A DNA stretch of 64,000 nt, from positions 310,001-374,000 of the forward strand of contig VFIW01000004.1 of the NCBI GenBank assembly GCA_006386115.1, read 5' to 3'. Below, in pieces: positions 1 to 12,200 of this stretch (position 1 is its first letter; each line of letters begins with the position of its first letter). This DNA is from Globisporangium splendens (taxonomy: Eukaryota > Oomycota > Peronosporomycetes > Pythiales > Pythiaceae). The notes under the pieces were generated by a model. That model had not been told where the DNA came from and ran no database searches. It saw only the letters and a program-made list of their open reading frames with translations. The position numbers and the translations under genes were made by a program.

Positions 1-156
1 GTTATGGTGTCTGCTGGATGGATGCGTAACCCTGTCTGATGCGACGCTGGATCCGCATCGCCACAGAGCAAGGGACAAATGCTGCATGGCACAATGCACA
101 CAACGCAGAGAAAATAGTTAACGCTCGAGTGAATGGAGAATTGCATGTGCTCGCTT

Positions 157-2444
157 CTAAAATGCGCGCCTGTGTACGTACAGCGAGGTCGGATGCGTCT
201 GTGGCCACGTCACCCAGAGCTCTTCAATGCGCTCCAAAGCACACTCGTCCAACGCCACGACGAACACGGCGTCGTACCCACCAGCTACAAAGGCAGCAAG
301 TCGCAGATAGAGCCACACTCAGTCTCGCAGAGCTCGTGTAGAAAAGGACACTGTCGCTAGCTTTACGCAGATACAAACCTCCAGGGACGCCTGCGATGAG
401 CACGCCTGGGATCGCCATGGTCGCGTCAACCAACTCGGTTTGCTCCGGGGGCTCGATGGGCACCAGCGCCAATTCGCCCATTTCCCTACAAGTTGGCGAG
501 ACACCAATAGTTTATCAAAACCTCGCCCCGATCTCAACGTTATCCTTGCAAGCACATGGACGCGAGCCACGTACCGCAAATAGTGCCGCACCATAAGGAA
601 AGACTCGCGAATCGAAGTCAGCACGCTTCCAAGAACTGGGTTCAACTCCTTCCACTACAAAAACAGCCATTTAGGTAAATAGAAACAAGACACATACTGG
701 GTTGGACTCGCGAAAGTGTACCTGTTCAAACATGCAGTTCACCATTTGCCGGCAATCTCTTTCGATTTGTGAATCACCCTCAGCAAAAAGCTCGTGAAGC
801 TTCGTGAAGCCTTGTTCAACTTCGGAATTGTACTGGTTCAGCGATGTGATGACGCGGGCGGCTTGCTCAGGCTGCGATTTCTGCCACGCCAAGACCTACA
901 AATAGCGTCACATATACATCGTGGATCAGACAGGAAACCATTTTTATAGTCCCCTCAGCGATCACGTGACAAAGTGTGGACACCTTTCGGACCATGGACA
1001 CCGTGTGGGAGCCAGCGGTGACATCGCCCATGAACAAACGGAATCCCGATGGCAGCTCGAACTGTTTCTATACATAATATGCACAGAAGAGTAATGCGTC
1101 AAAGTGCCATTTTGTGATTATGACAATGCAAGAACAATCATGCTGCAGTGAACACCCACCACGCGATTCGCAATGTCCCACTTTGCACGGTCTGTGATGC
1201 ATTGCTTGATCTCCTCCGGTTGTAACGCCTCAGGTGATGTGAATGCGTCCAAAATGGACGATGGGAAGCGCGTGTAGCACTGGGAGCCAAAGCACGCGGC
1301 CGAGACATCAAAGCCACTTCCGATCTGAGCACAAACAAGCAAATAAGCACCAATAGTCTGACGCAACATGCTGCAAGCAATAACAAGGTCATTTACCTTT
1401 CGTTGCACAAAGCAGTGGCTCAGTTGCGCCAGGTTGTGAATGAGTTCGAGTCGTTGGTCTTCGTCTTTCAGTGACTCTGGCTGGGTAGTTTCAGCAGGAA
1501 GGAAGTAGTGCACGAGAGCGCCGACGAGAGACGTCACGAGCGCTGCAGAGCTACCGAGACCCGTTTTCATCGCCACTTTGTCACCGTTTGGTTGCTCTAA
1601 ACCCATGGTTGCGCGCAATTAGCTCCATACAGAAGAGGCTATAAAATGTGGATAGCTGTCAACCTTAGAGTGGCACGTACCTTGCATATGTGGAGGCAGA
1701 AACTTTGGCAACGACGCAAGGTTTCGTCGATGAAGTGTCTGGTTCGCGGCTTGGAGCTACATACGCCAGGAAATGCACACAAGCGACATAGGTAGGACTG
1801 TCGCAAGCACTTTCACGCAAACAAATCGAAACCGTACTCGCTTGACTTGTGAGTAGAAGTCGTTGTCTGCTTCCAACACGACGCGGACTCTGGACGCTGC
1901 TTCGTGCAACGCGTGGGCTTTGCTCGCAATACTGTGTGGTGCAACGCCGGCGATGCCGTTCATCGCGCACACAAGCGTTTCCTCAATATACGCATTGCGG
2001 TCCGATGTTTCGCTACAAAGCAAGCAATTACATGGTAGGTTTGTGAGCAAGCGCTCAAGCATTTATTGCAATGGATCAGCCGCTTACCTCACAACAAACT
2101 GGTTTATTCCAGACTTGCCATCGCGATGGAGCGTTCCGCAGACGACCTGTCCGAATTGCGGGCTCTCGATACGCACATCGATGCCGTCGCTACTATTGAC
2201 GCTGACAGCTGCTTCCGTCTACATGCAACGCGAGTGTTAGTGAGTGCCTTGGCTCGTGTGATTGCTGCACGTTGCGCGCAAAAGGAGATCCGCTGACCTT
2301 CACAGAGCAAATGCGCGTGTAGAACCGCGCGGTGCTGGCTAACACGAGGCCGGAGTACTGCGCGTCGAGCACCAGATACCCGCCAGTGATCAGCACTTTT
2401 CCTGGCGCCGACACGCACACGCCATCGCCATTGCTGCTCGCCAT
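157..2444 (-). CDS. ERG8: Phosphomevalonate kinase (ERG8 type), 11 exons
   Basis: GHMP-family kinase that phosphorylates mevalonate-5-phosphate in the cytosolic mevalonate (isoprenoid/sterol) pathway. A consistent 11-exon model gives 496 aa: 2444-2298, 2218-2088, 2012-1838, 1756-1681, 1596-1397, 1324-1160, 1067-984, 895-698, 654-575, 485-379 and 284-157. All phases close. Diagnostic motifs are [12 protein letters not shown] near residues 13-24 (motif 1), EADNDFYSQ in exon 3, the ATP-binding loop [13 protein letters not shown] near 187-198, [16 protein letters not shown] in exon 7, and the C-terminal [13 protein letters not shown] followed by [12 protein letters not shown], which is created across the last junction. 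Length fits the family (about 450-510 aa). The start is the first ATG, 12 codons before motif 1. The last exon ends in TAG. Introns are 50-90 nt. No mevalonate-pathway neighbours are present. The identification is firm; individual splice sites are inferred. Confidence 0.93.
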
Positions 2445-3816
2445 GATTATAGGAAGTGTCGTGTCTGTGTCTCACTTGTGTCTGAGAGTGACTGCAAGTT
2501 TGTATGGAGTCTCAAAATGTCCGACTGTAGATAAGTGGTCTTATTTGCAGCAGTAAGTACGCTTATTTACCAATGCTTTTTTGAACATTATGGCGATATG
2601 TGCGCACGGCACAGCAACTGGTGCAATCAACACTAAGCAGTGTGTTTCTCGCCCACAAAACTGCAGGTAGCTTTCTAGTCGCGATAAGTCTTTGGTTTGG
2701 CCAGTCCATCTGCAAAAGCCTCTTGTTTGTGGGAATGATGGCCATTAAGATGCTTTGATTTAGCAAACAAGAGTCGCATGAGCACAAGGGTCGTCGGAGA
2801 AACGAAGTGTGCTTGAGACTTGACGGCTGTTGTGAGCCTACAAAAAGATGTTTTGTCTACCCTACTAAGCTGACAGTGCAATATGCGCAAACTGGGGGAA
2901 GTCTTCAGCGTCGTGCGCTGTGCATGAGTTTCCATTTCCATAAACAAACACAAAATTAACCTTTTATCATAGTTCCAAAATCGCAAAATTGACGAGCATT
3001 CAAAATTGTTGTTTTGTTTGACAGTGTTTAAAAACACTGGATGGTTGCTTGTCTGGTGTCTTTCTTTCCACAAGGACATTGTCCCTCTCTCTCAAGACAC
3101 CAAAAGCAGAAAAACCGAACCCTAGGCAGATGACCCATGATCATTGTCGAATATGAGACCAATCTGTCCGAGTTGTGGGTCACACAAAAGTAAGGTGTAC
3201 CACACTACGTATGATGCTGCGCACGTCACCAAAATGGCGTAACTTTGTAATGTCGAAATACGCCTCTTTACAATCGAGTCTTTCTGTAAAAGTGCACACG
3301 AGCAACGATTAAAACTCGCTTTTGAGGCGTTTCAGACGAAGTGATTCGCATAACACTGAAGTCTGCGCATACATATTGAATCATGTGGCGCTGGCTCTAA
3401 GCTTATCCTTGTGCAGATCGCTTTTCAACCACTGCATCGAATCTTCGAAATCCAGGGATCGCACAGCAAATCACCAGCTTAAATGTCACTTTATTGAAAC
3501 ACTGGTAAATCACCATTCTTGTCCCCAGCCTGTCTGTCGTTAATTGCTGAGTGCCTCTTGCATTTTTGCCTTGAGAGAACCTTTATGTCCAAAAGGCGTG
3601 CGTTGACGCGGTTAGGGTTTTCTCTAAAATCACCTGGCAAAAACAAAATCACCGTCAAAAACAGAGTTACGGGTTACGTTCTTCTATGCAATTGGAGAGG
3701 ATTGTTCTGGCAATAAAATGGCTGATATTTACACCAGAACTGTGTTGCTCGCTTATTCCGCAGTTGGCTCTGTTCCCAGCGTACCAGCAGTGTCGCAGGC
3801 AGACTCATAAGGCAGC
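2445..3816. other. Intergenic, 1.37 kb, no gene recognised
   Basis: This lies between the divergently transcribed phosphomevalonate kinase and Na+/H+ exchanger genes. It is AT-richer than the flanks and has only short unrelated reading frames on both strands (up to about 134 aa, minus strand 2675-3079) with no family motif or plausible splicing. It presumably holds both promoters. I see no repeat or RNA gene. Confidence 0.5.
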
Positions 3817-5682
3817 ATGAACGATGCGGTGCTCGTGCTCGTGATGCTCTTCGTGTGCGTCATGGCCTCGTTCATGCTCGACCGGTACTCGTGCATGGTG
3901 ATCTCGCAGAGCGGCTTCGCGCTCGTGTTCGGGCTCGGCGTCGGGCTGCTGCTGCTCGCGTCCGGCAAGAAGGCGTCGCTGAGCGAGCATCTGAACCTCG
4001 ACAACACGCTCTTCTTCGACGTGCTGCTGCCGCCCATCATCTACGAGGGCGGCTTCTCCATCAAGCGCCAGGCGTTCTTCCGCAACTTCCCGGCGATCAT
4101 GAGCACCGCCGTGCTCGGCACGGTCATCGCGACGTGCATCACGGGCGGCGTGTTGTTCTACGCGGGCCAGTTTGGCATCGTCACGCAGCTCTCCTGGGTC
4201 GAGGCGTTCCTGTTTGGCGCGCTCATCAGTGCGGTGGACCCGGTCGCGACGCTCGCGTGTTTCAACAAGCTCGACGCGCCACCGCTTCTCTTCAACCTCG
4301 TGTTCGGTGAGAGCGTGCTGAACGACGCCGTCGCGATCGCGCTCTACCAGACGCTGCTCAAGTGGAAGCCCGATATCGACCTCAGTGCGCACGAATTGTT
4401 TATGGTGGCGGCCAACACAGGTGGTATGTTTGTCGGCTCGCTGCTCGTGAGCTCCGGGATCACGTTGTTCGGTGCGTTCCTGCTGAAGCGCAAGGTGTTT
4501 GCGACGCTGCGGTACTTCCCGACCTACGAGATCTCGCTCTGCCTGATCTTCAGTCTGCTCACGTACTTTGTCGCCGACAGCCTGAACCTGAGCGGCATCG
4601 TGTCGCTGTTCTTCTCCGGCACGATGACAGCGCACTACCATTTCCACACGATCTCGAAGGAAGCACAGCACTCGTTCACACATTTGCTGCACACGACAGC
4701 GTTCATCTGCGAAAACATGGTGTACGTGTTCATGGGGACGTCCGTGATTATGCTGTTTACGGGTCACGTCGCCAAGAGCGAGGGCACAGCGCTTCGCGTG
4801 GACGACATCGACTGGAAGTTTATTGTGCTCACGCTCGCGGCGTGTGTCGTGGCGCGATTCTTCAACATCTTCCCGCTGCTTGGTCTCTCGAACTGCTCGC
4901 GCTCGACACCCGACAAGATCTCGGTCAAGTACATGACTGTGATCTGGTTTGCGGGGCTGCGCGGGTCCATTGCCTTCGCACTCGCCAAGAACTGGACGTA
5001 CCTGGGGATCAAAGGCGCGTCTCACCGCAAGCTGATCGAATCGACAACGCTCATGGTGGTGCTGTTCACCACCATCGTCATCGGCGGACTCACGGGACCA
5101 TTCCTGTCGATGCTCGGGGTCGTCAATCAGGAGAAAAAGCACGAAGACACTGATGATACGGGTTCAACTACGGATGATAGTGTGGCGTCACCTGCACCTC
5201 CACGGCTTCAGACGCGTCATGTGCCGCGCAGATCGATGCACTACATTGTCAGCCATGGAGAAACTCCGTTCACCGAAGTGCCAACCCAGGAGAGCACGAC
5301 GACGGCGGTGGAGCCACTGGAGATGCTCGGTCCGAACGCGATCCTGACGCCTCGACCGCAGTTCCGAGACAGTTCGAGTGACAGCGAAGACGACGACGTG
5401 TGGGAGAACCGACCAAATGCTGCGACGTCGACGCAGCCGCCCGCGATCCAACGCGCGTCGTCGAATTCGCGCCACGAGTCCATGACAGGTGTGTTCTTCC
5501 GCTCGTGGCAGAACTTTGACGCGTCGTACATGCAGCCGATCTTCGGCGGCCACTCGCAAGTGTCGTCCACATCTACCGCGACGGCAAGAGCGTTTACCGT
5601 GAATCGACAGGAAACGGTGGACCCCACAGGCAACGTGACGCTGCGCGAACTCGCCAAGATCGAGAAGGAGAACATGGTGTAA
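3817..5682 (+). CDS. Na+/H+ exchanger, NHE8-like (CPA1 family)
   Basis: Electroneutral cation/proton antiporter of the SLC9/CPA1 family, probably at endomembranes or plasma membrane. Single exon, 621 aa. About 11-12 hydrophobic segments cover residues 1-430, followed by a hydrophilic, Ser/Asp-rich cytosolic tail. Family signatures visible: LLPPIIYEGG near 71-80, ALISAVDPVA near 135-144, FGESVLNDAVAIAL near 163-176 (the conserved ND transport residues), FSGTMTAHYHF near 266, and GLRGSIAFALAK near 384. The order and spacing match human NHE8 more than plasma-membrane NHE1. The extracytoplasmic N-terminal segment of NHE8 is missing: the protein starts almost inside the first membrane helix, so an upstream exon is possible. 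The ATG at 3817 is the first in frame. Strong GC codon bias differs from the AT-rich upstream DNA. A 445-aa reading frame on the opposite strand is only a shadow. Confidence 0.93.
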   Translation: MNDAVLVLVMLFVCVMASFMLDRYSCMVISQSGFALVFGLGVGLLLLASGKKASLSEHLNLDNTLFFDVLLPPIIYEGGFSIKRQAFFRNFPAIMSTAVLGTVIATCITGGVLFYAGQFGIVTQLSWVEAFLFGALISAVDPVATLACFNKLDAPPLLFNLVFGESVLNDAVAIALYQTLLKWKPDIDLSAHELFMVAANTGGMFVGSLLVSSGITLFGAFLLKRKVFATLRYFPTYEISLCLIFSLLTYFVADSLNLSGIVSLFFSGTMTAHYHFHTISKEAQHSFTHLLHTTAFICENMVYVFMGTSVIMLFTGHVAKSEGTALRVDDIDWKFIVLTLAACVVARFFNIFPLLGLSNCSRSTPDKISVKYMTVIWFAGLRGSIAFALAKNWTYLGIKGASHRKLIESTTLMVVLFTTIVIGGLTGPFLSMLGVVNQEKKHEDTDDTGSTTDDSVASPAPPRLQTRHVPRRSMHYIVSHGETPFTEVPTQESTTTAVEPLEMLGPNAILTPRPQFRDSSSDSEDDDVWENRPNAATSTQPPAIQRASSNSRHESMTGVFFRSWQNFDASYMQPIFGGHSQVSSTSTATARAFTVNRQETVDPTGNVTLRELAKIEKENMV

Positions 5683-6012
5683 GCGCAGACAGGCAATTTC
5701 CAGCATTTCAAAGAGCTTCATGGTTTGAGGAGGTGCAGTATGCGTTATGGGAGGATGTGGTGCCAAATTTGCCTCACTAATTAAATATATCAGCATGCAA
5801 AATATGTGTTATAGGAGGTTTCATTCCTCTCTAACGAGGTGATTGGCAGTTCATTACGCATTATGACAGGATTTTGCGGTTGAGTTCCCTCTCTAGCGCG
5901 ATAGTTGGCACTCTGTCTTTCTTTCTCTCGAAATAGGGGAAAGAAGCCGAGAACGAATATCGACGCCGAGTGCCGCGAAGCAGCAACGCCGCTGTAGAGA
6001 GAGCGAAGAGCC

Positions 6013-7266
6013 ATGACGCGCGTAGCTGTTGGTGCGCACGGCGGATGCGCTGACGGCGGCGTGGGCGCTAATCCCGATCCCGCACGCGCGGAGACAAGCA
6101 ATCGCGATGATGACATAGACGAAGATGGTGGAAATCAAAACGAGTGTGACAATGACGACGACGATGCCTTCATGCCGCCGATTGAGGAGCTGGAGAATCT
6201 CATTCTGGAAGCGTACAACAACATGCAAAGCGACGGTGAGTATATCTTCTTGCCGGACGACGTCGCGCAGAAACTGCACCAAGTTGCTCAACTGGTACGA
6301 AACTGCCCAAAAATGCTGCTCTGTGGCATGTATATTTTGGAGAAAGAGAGGAATGACGTTGTATGTTGTGCCATGCGGTCTATTCGATCGTACTGGTAGA
6401 TGGCGGAGAAGAACGACGACATGTGCGATGTCAAGCAGGAACACGAGCAGAACAACCAGGCCGAGGCAGAGCGCGAAGACGAAATTGTCCACGAAAAGGC
6501 AGAAGTTGAGGCGAGTGAGAGTGCGCAAATGAATGACCTGCACGAACCGGAAGACGAGGAGTCAGAGCGAGAGCGAGAGCATGCGCGCAAGAAAGAGCAG
6601 GAGCGAGCAGCGCAACAGGCGGCGAAGATGGCGCGCAAGCCGTCGTTGGAGAACATGTTCATGGAGCTCCCACCAGTGCTCGAGATCGACGAAGAGGTAC
6701 GAAGATGTTCATTATGTAGCTATTCAGGAAAAATGTGGTTGTGAATTGCGTTACGATACTAATGTGTGTGGGCGCCACAGGGTTCGAGCGATGCGCACAG
6801 CCCATCGACTGACAGCGAACTCGTTGGAACGCCGAGTCGCATTCCTTCGTTTAACGGCAAGCGACGAACGACAACAGCTGTGCCGCCACCTCCTGTGTCT
6901 GCAGCACCCCGCAAATCGTCCTTTAGCACGCCGAGTGAGAGCCCAATCAAGACGAGCGCACCACCGAAATCAGCACCATCGTCGATACCAAATACGAGAC
7001 TGAGAGCCTCGCGTGATTCCAAAGTCTCGTCGTACGAACAGCGACGAGAAGCGGCGCAAAAGCTAAAAGAGGACAGAGCGCTGCGCGAGCAACGCGCTCG
7101 TGACTCCGCAAAGAAACAGCGCGAAGACGCACGACGCAAACTCGAAGAAGCGCACCAGAAGCAAATGGAAGAGAAGAAAGAGCGCGTGAGGCGGATGAAA
7201 GTGCAGCGAGAGCAGCTCAAGACCGCAACGGGGCACAAAAAGCCGCCTTCCAGCGTCGGCAAGTAG
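6013..7266 (+). CDS. Unknown acidic/basic coiled-coil protein, 354 aa
   Basis: Not recognised. Three exons with closing phase: 6013-6294, 6400-6696 and 6781-7266. The N-terminal 90 residues are very acidic (runs of Asp after residue 30). They are followed by a predicted helix (IEELENLILEAYNNMQ), a Glu/Arg/Lys-rich segment, and a Pro/Ser-rich linker (residues ~195-275). The C-terminal ~80 residues form a strongly charged coiled coil (RREAAQKLKEDRALREQRAR, then KKQREDARRKLEEAHQ...) ending in a basic tail. Such an acid-linker-basic-coil layout occurs in microtubule- or cilium-associated proteins, but nothing here proves that role. Both introns have GTACGA donors. No signal peptide or membrane segment. 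Start is the first ATG after in-frame stops. Confidence 0.75.
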
Positions 7267-7375
7267 CAGTTTTGGACAAAGGTAAGTATTTTTTTGTTTG
7301 CCTTGATCGTGACGGCGGGAAACTCACGAGAACCCCACCAACAGGGGCTCGTACCGATTTGCAGTAGAATAAATG

Positions 7376-8766
7376 TCAATAGCAGCAAGGGATATCGCAG
7401 ATCCACTCGAGTGTGTCCTTAGCTTTTTGCCAGCCAATTGGACAAGTTCCCATGGGAACTCCATGTTCAGGAGGAAACTGCTCCAGACGCGCTAAACACT
7501 CGGGGTTGACCTCTTGGAGCAGCATTCGCAGACCGTCAACGGAAATTCCCAGCGTTTGTAACTCACGCCACAATACGCTTTTCTGCTGCTCCATCTGACG
7601 TCGCTTTGCACGCAGCATCGTTCTTCGTTGCTCAAATTTCGAGTGCCTATCCATCAATGCCCTGCAGTATGAACGCGGGGGTTGTTGTCAGATACCATGT
7701 CAACACAAGAAAAAGAAGTCACTGTTTCACCTTGCGTTGCCATCGAGCGTGTTTGTGCAATAGCTGGCATATTGGCAGGACAACTGCAGCATCTGAAGCG
7801 CTTTGCTTAAAGCAGATTGATGTATTGCCCTCGTGCCGCCCTCACTTAGGCTGCAAGACGGCACCTTGCCATACAGCGTCACAGGCAACAATTCCTGTAA
7901 ATACCCAGCACTTCCCTATGTGCATCGAGTCACAGAGGTCAACGTCAGCAATCCCAGGTGATGACATTGCAGTGTCAGCTGTTCATTATGATTGAGCACG
8001 CAAGTGATAAGACAATACACGAGTTATACCTCATGCAAAATCTCACCAACCCGCGTGCAGACAAAGCGGCGGTTCCGTGTGATCAATTGACTGGGTAGCA
8101 CAAACTGGAATGCATTTGTACGACCATGCGAGGTTGCTTGACAGTTTGGTTGTGGCTCTGGAACTGCTTCGTGCTTCAATGGCATGCCTTTGAGCTGCAC
8201 TTGGATGTACATTTCGCAAGACTGGAGCGTCTCTTTGCACTCCTCGAATGCGCTTTCGTCCGTCGACACGGATGCTCCAGCTGTTTGCGTGCAATGCAGT
8301 GGATACCAGCGCATGTACGGCTTCTCTAGCCACCTTGCCAGATCAATAGTAATCCCGCTCACGAAGGTCAGAAATGCATCGCTCGCATCCATTGTATGCG
8401 CTTCCCAGAGCTCCAGCAGCAAAGAACCGGGCAGTGATTGCGCTGATTCAATCGCCAGCGCAGCTGTATGTGCGATCTCTACGCAAACTCGCTTCCAATC
8501 ACGTGAGTATGCCTCATTGTGTCCACCGTGGCGATCCATGGCATCGCGAATCCGTTTTTCACACAGGACGCGTCGGCGGCGCGTTTGCGCTCCATCTTGC
8601 CTACGAAGACGGCCACGTTACCGTCGCATGTATCAGCGAACAGGGGCTTATAGGTGAGCGTCACTTACGGTTGGAGGTGCTCCAGTGCGACCACGCACAG
8701 CCAGATGCTGCCTTCACGCCTCCCATTGTCCGCATTTGCATGCAGCACTTCAACGCGCAGCTCCAT
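7376..8766 (-). CDS. Unknown conserved-looking protein, 379 aa, 4 exons
   Basis: Not recognised. Four exons close in phase: 8766-8669, 8600-8030, 7915-7731 and 7661-7376. The N-terminus (MELRVEVLHANADNGRREGS, then IWLCVVALE) reads like the first strands of a C2-like beta sandwich, with an alternating hydrophobic segment near residues 95-135 (LLLELWEAHTMDASDAFLTF) and a further strand-like stretch (EMYIQVQLKGMPLK) near 175-190. The C-terminal third is helical and charged (RHSKFEQRRTMLRAKRRQME) and ends with a Cys/Trp-containing tail. No catalytic motif, signal peptide or membrane span is seen. It is convergent with the coiled-coil gene ending at 7266, only 110 bp away. The third exon was found only by phase matching, so its limits are the least certain. 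Confidence 0.72.
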
Positions 8767-9275
8767 TGTTGCCCCTAAAAGATTGCGTCTATGGTACTGT
8801 CAAGGCAATCTTTTGGTGCAACTTGTCTAAAAGTGGCATTTTGCACAATCAACCCTTTCAATATTTGAGGGGTTCTGACAGCAGCTGCTGTCGAAAATTG
8901 TAAAAAGGGGTGCGAGACGTGTCATTTTCTCACCTATTTTCACTGTTGTGAACCCATCATTCTCACAGAGTGTCTTTCGTCTTTTCTCATGTTACAAATC
9001 CCTTTTCTAGTGTTGCGAACCGTCGCAGAGAAAGCCAAGGTTGCGCGAAGGTCGCACGAAGATCCTCGATGCGGCGGCGCCAATGGTTACAGCACAAGTA
9101 AGGGGGCAGGCGTGGTACCATCACTCACACTCGCTTGCCTTCCTTCTTTCGCTTCAGTGTTCTAATACGACGCCAGAAGGGAAAGCGACACTAAGGCGGA
9201 AGGATTTCTGTAGACGCATTACCGCACAGGACTCTCCTGTGTGTAGCAGTAGAAAGAGAGAGAGGGACAGTCGCG
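8767..9275. other. Intergenic promoter region (509 bp)
   Basis: This separates the divergent unknown gene and UBR1-like gene. It contains no convincing coding exon. The last 30 bp before the UBR1 ATG are purine-rich (a GA-rich stretch around 9250-9266). Confidence 0.45.
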
Positions 9276-12200
9276 ATGGTGACGCTGCGCGGCAAGAAGA
9301 CGAACGCCAAGGCCAAGAGCAGCGCCGAGAAGCCCGCGGCTGCCATCGCCCAGCAACACGCTGCGGTGGGCAGCACCAAGGCGAAGACTGTCGCTAACGC
9401 CAATGCGACCAACGCGGCATCGCTGTCGACCCAGCAAGTGCAAGCGCAGGAGCTGCGTAAACGATGCGAAGAAGAGGAACAGCAGAGATTGCTGCGCGAG
9501 AAAGAGGAGCGAGTGTTGCAGCTGCTGCGGTTCACGGCGCACTCCGCGCTGACGCTGCAGAAGATTCCGCGCGAGTACACGGTGACGAGCTTTTGTAACA
9601 CGCTTTTGACGGCGCTGTGCGGATCCGGGAAGGACAAGAAGGCGACCCCGCTGCAGGTGATGGAGAAGTTGACGCGGAATGTGCGCAAACGCGTGTGTGG
9701 AGCGATTTTCACGTGCGATGAGATCGCGTACAGCTGCCGAAATTGCCAGGTCGACTCGACGTGCGTGATTTGCCAGGATTGCTTTGCGCATAGGTACGTT
9801 CTTTTGTCTGTCGCTTCATCACTACTCGCCGGCTTTCATATTCTCTGGACATCGATTGTTCATTCTGTTTTTCGTATGCTGGGGACTATGTAGCGATCAT
9901 ACTGGGCATGACGTTTATTTCCAGAGAACCACCGCTGGAAGTTCCTGCGACTGTGGCGATCCACATGTACGTTTTCGCGTAGTGCGCTTTGTATCTTTAT
10001 TATTGTCCAATGCCATGGAATTATTAACATACTTGTAATTTTTTTGCAGGCTTGGAAGCGCGATAGTTTTTGTTCCAAGCATCCTGGTCTCGATGAGGCT
10101 GATGTTGGTGTCCCAAAGAAGCATAAACTGCCGAAGAATATTGGCCAGGCCGCTCCGGTGGTGATTGACGCTGTCGTTGATCATCTGTTCCAAGTGGTCT
10201 TGGGAGTGAAATACGGCTTTGAGCTGGCTGAAGCCATGGAAGTCTTCTCGCGTGATATTCCACCCCAGATTATGACAGAGATCAGTGAATTTGATATGCG
10301 ACAAGCAGTCACCGGCGCGTCGTTCTCAAGCGGTGCGCGAGTCGCCTCGCGCTCTTCCAACACATCAGCAGCGCGAAGAGTTCGTGGACGCCGAGTGACG
10401 CGCCACCGTGAAGCTCAAGAATCCAAGCGTGACGATGAAGTGGCTGAGAATGCCACGGCCGCTGAGCCACCATTTGCACAGTTTTGTGTGCGTCTTCACA
10501 ATGACGATGTGCACACGCTGACAGAAGTAATCAATCATATCGGCGATGCGATGGATACGTCGAAGGCTAATGCGCGGGCGATCGTCAATGAAGCTGACAA
10601 GTCCGGAGATGCCGCGGTCACGTCTCGTGATTTGCTGAAATGTATATCGGTGGTTGGCAACCTTGTTCGAAGCTCACTGAACGTCTCGGTTGCTCCAACT
10701 TGGTGGCAACGTCACATGGATTCCGTCGCGGATACATTGGGATGGCTGTTTTCTATCAGCTGTGCGTCGGACGGCCTCAACGAACTTGTCTCAGAAGCTC
10801 TCTGTAAAGAGCGATCGCCGCTGATGAAAGGGTTTGATGCTTTCTCGCAAGAGTTGGTCGGAGAAAATGGCATTGGCGATTTTTTCAAGGAGCACAATGC
10901 GCGTTTGAACGGAAGTGCGCTGGAGCTGTTTGAGACTTTCGTGGGCGATCGACGTGTTGCTGACTGGGCTCAAGGTTTGGAGAGTGACCAGAAAAAGATG
11001 TTCAGTTTCCGTCCAAAAGCGGAAGATGAGACACCCACAGTTGTACGAAATGCAAACGGAGATCTCGTGCGATGCGAGAATGTATTTATTGAAGACTTCC
11101 TCAAGTCAGTCGCCCTGAGTCGAGCGTACTCTCGTCATCAAAGTGTGCGGGATGGTGTCGACACCGTTGTGGCGAAGTTCTTCTCTGTGCCTGAAGAAGC
11201 AAAGCCATTGTCAGCCTTGACGCTGCTCATCCAGTCAGACTGCATCCTTCGGAAGCAAACGGTGAAAAGCTCGCACCTTCTTCTTCGAGAGCACATGCTC
11301 GGATCCCAGTTCCGAACCGAGATGCTCGAGTCTTACGTGAGATCGTACAAAGAGATGACAACGAATTTCCTTCGGGGTCTTGGGAACACGAGTGACACGA
11401 TTTTCGACTTTGCTGTGCAGTTTTTAACTGTCCCGCATCTGGTGAAGAACTACACGCGTGAGATGACGCGGCTGCATCCGGAACGACCGCATCTTTTGCG
11501 GGAACTTCTTTCTTCTCTGGAGTTGGTTTTCAAGTCAGCGGTTAATCCCAAGACTGGAGTGTTGAATGTGGAGCATCCTGCTCTGGGAAACCAGAAGTAC
11601 AAGGTGAGTGGCAAATGGCGAATACTGTTCTAGGATCTCGGTTTCTAACTTTGTCTATTATTTGTTCCTAGCATTGCGTGGACAACATGGAGTACGTTTT
11701 GAATATTGGAGCGATCCCGAATGAACTGGTTTGTGACATGGACAACTTGACCGTGTGGCTAGCCTGTTTGCAGATTTTGCAGGTAAGTACATGATGCATC
11801 GACTGCTGTCAGGACGAGCATCGTATCCTAACGGCATGATTGTTTGCTTCGCAGAATGGTGATCTGCAAGCTCGAAGAGGCATTCATCAAGGCCATGTTG
11901 AGTATGAGTCAGACAGCTGGTTGTCAATGTTCAATCTTGGCATTCGGGTGCATTCCGTATTCCCTGTCGCTTGGAACGGATTTCAACCGGAGGAGCTTCG
12001 AGCAAGGAAGCTTCAGTTGGTGGATGTGTTTCGCTTAATGACCGACTCGCTGATTAAACGATCTACAAAACTGAACGAAGACGTGGAGAAGAAGAAGCTG
12101 GCGTCGCTTGCAAGCCTCGTTGAGTCAAGTGAATCCAGCGTCGATGTGAACCAGAAGAGTGTTCTGGCGTATGATTTCAACGTTGGATCACAGCCAGGTT

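Noticed and set aside
3805..5142. 445-codon frame antisense to the Na+/H+ exchanger
   Set aside because: It mirrors GC-rich codons of the real gene, is full of Arg/His/Glu without any domain, and lacks its own context.
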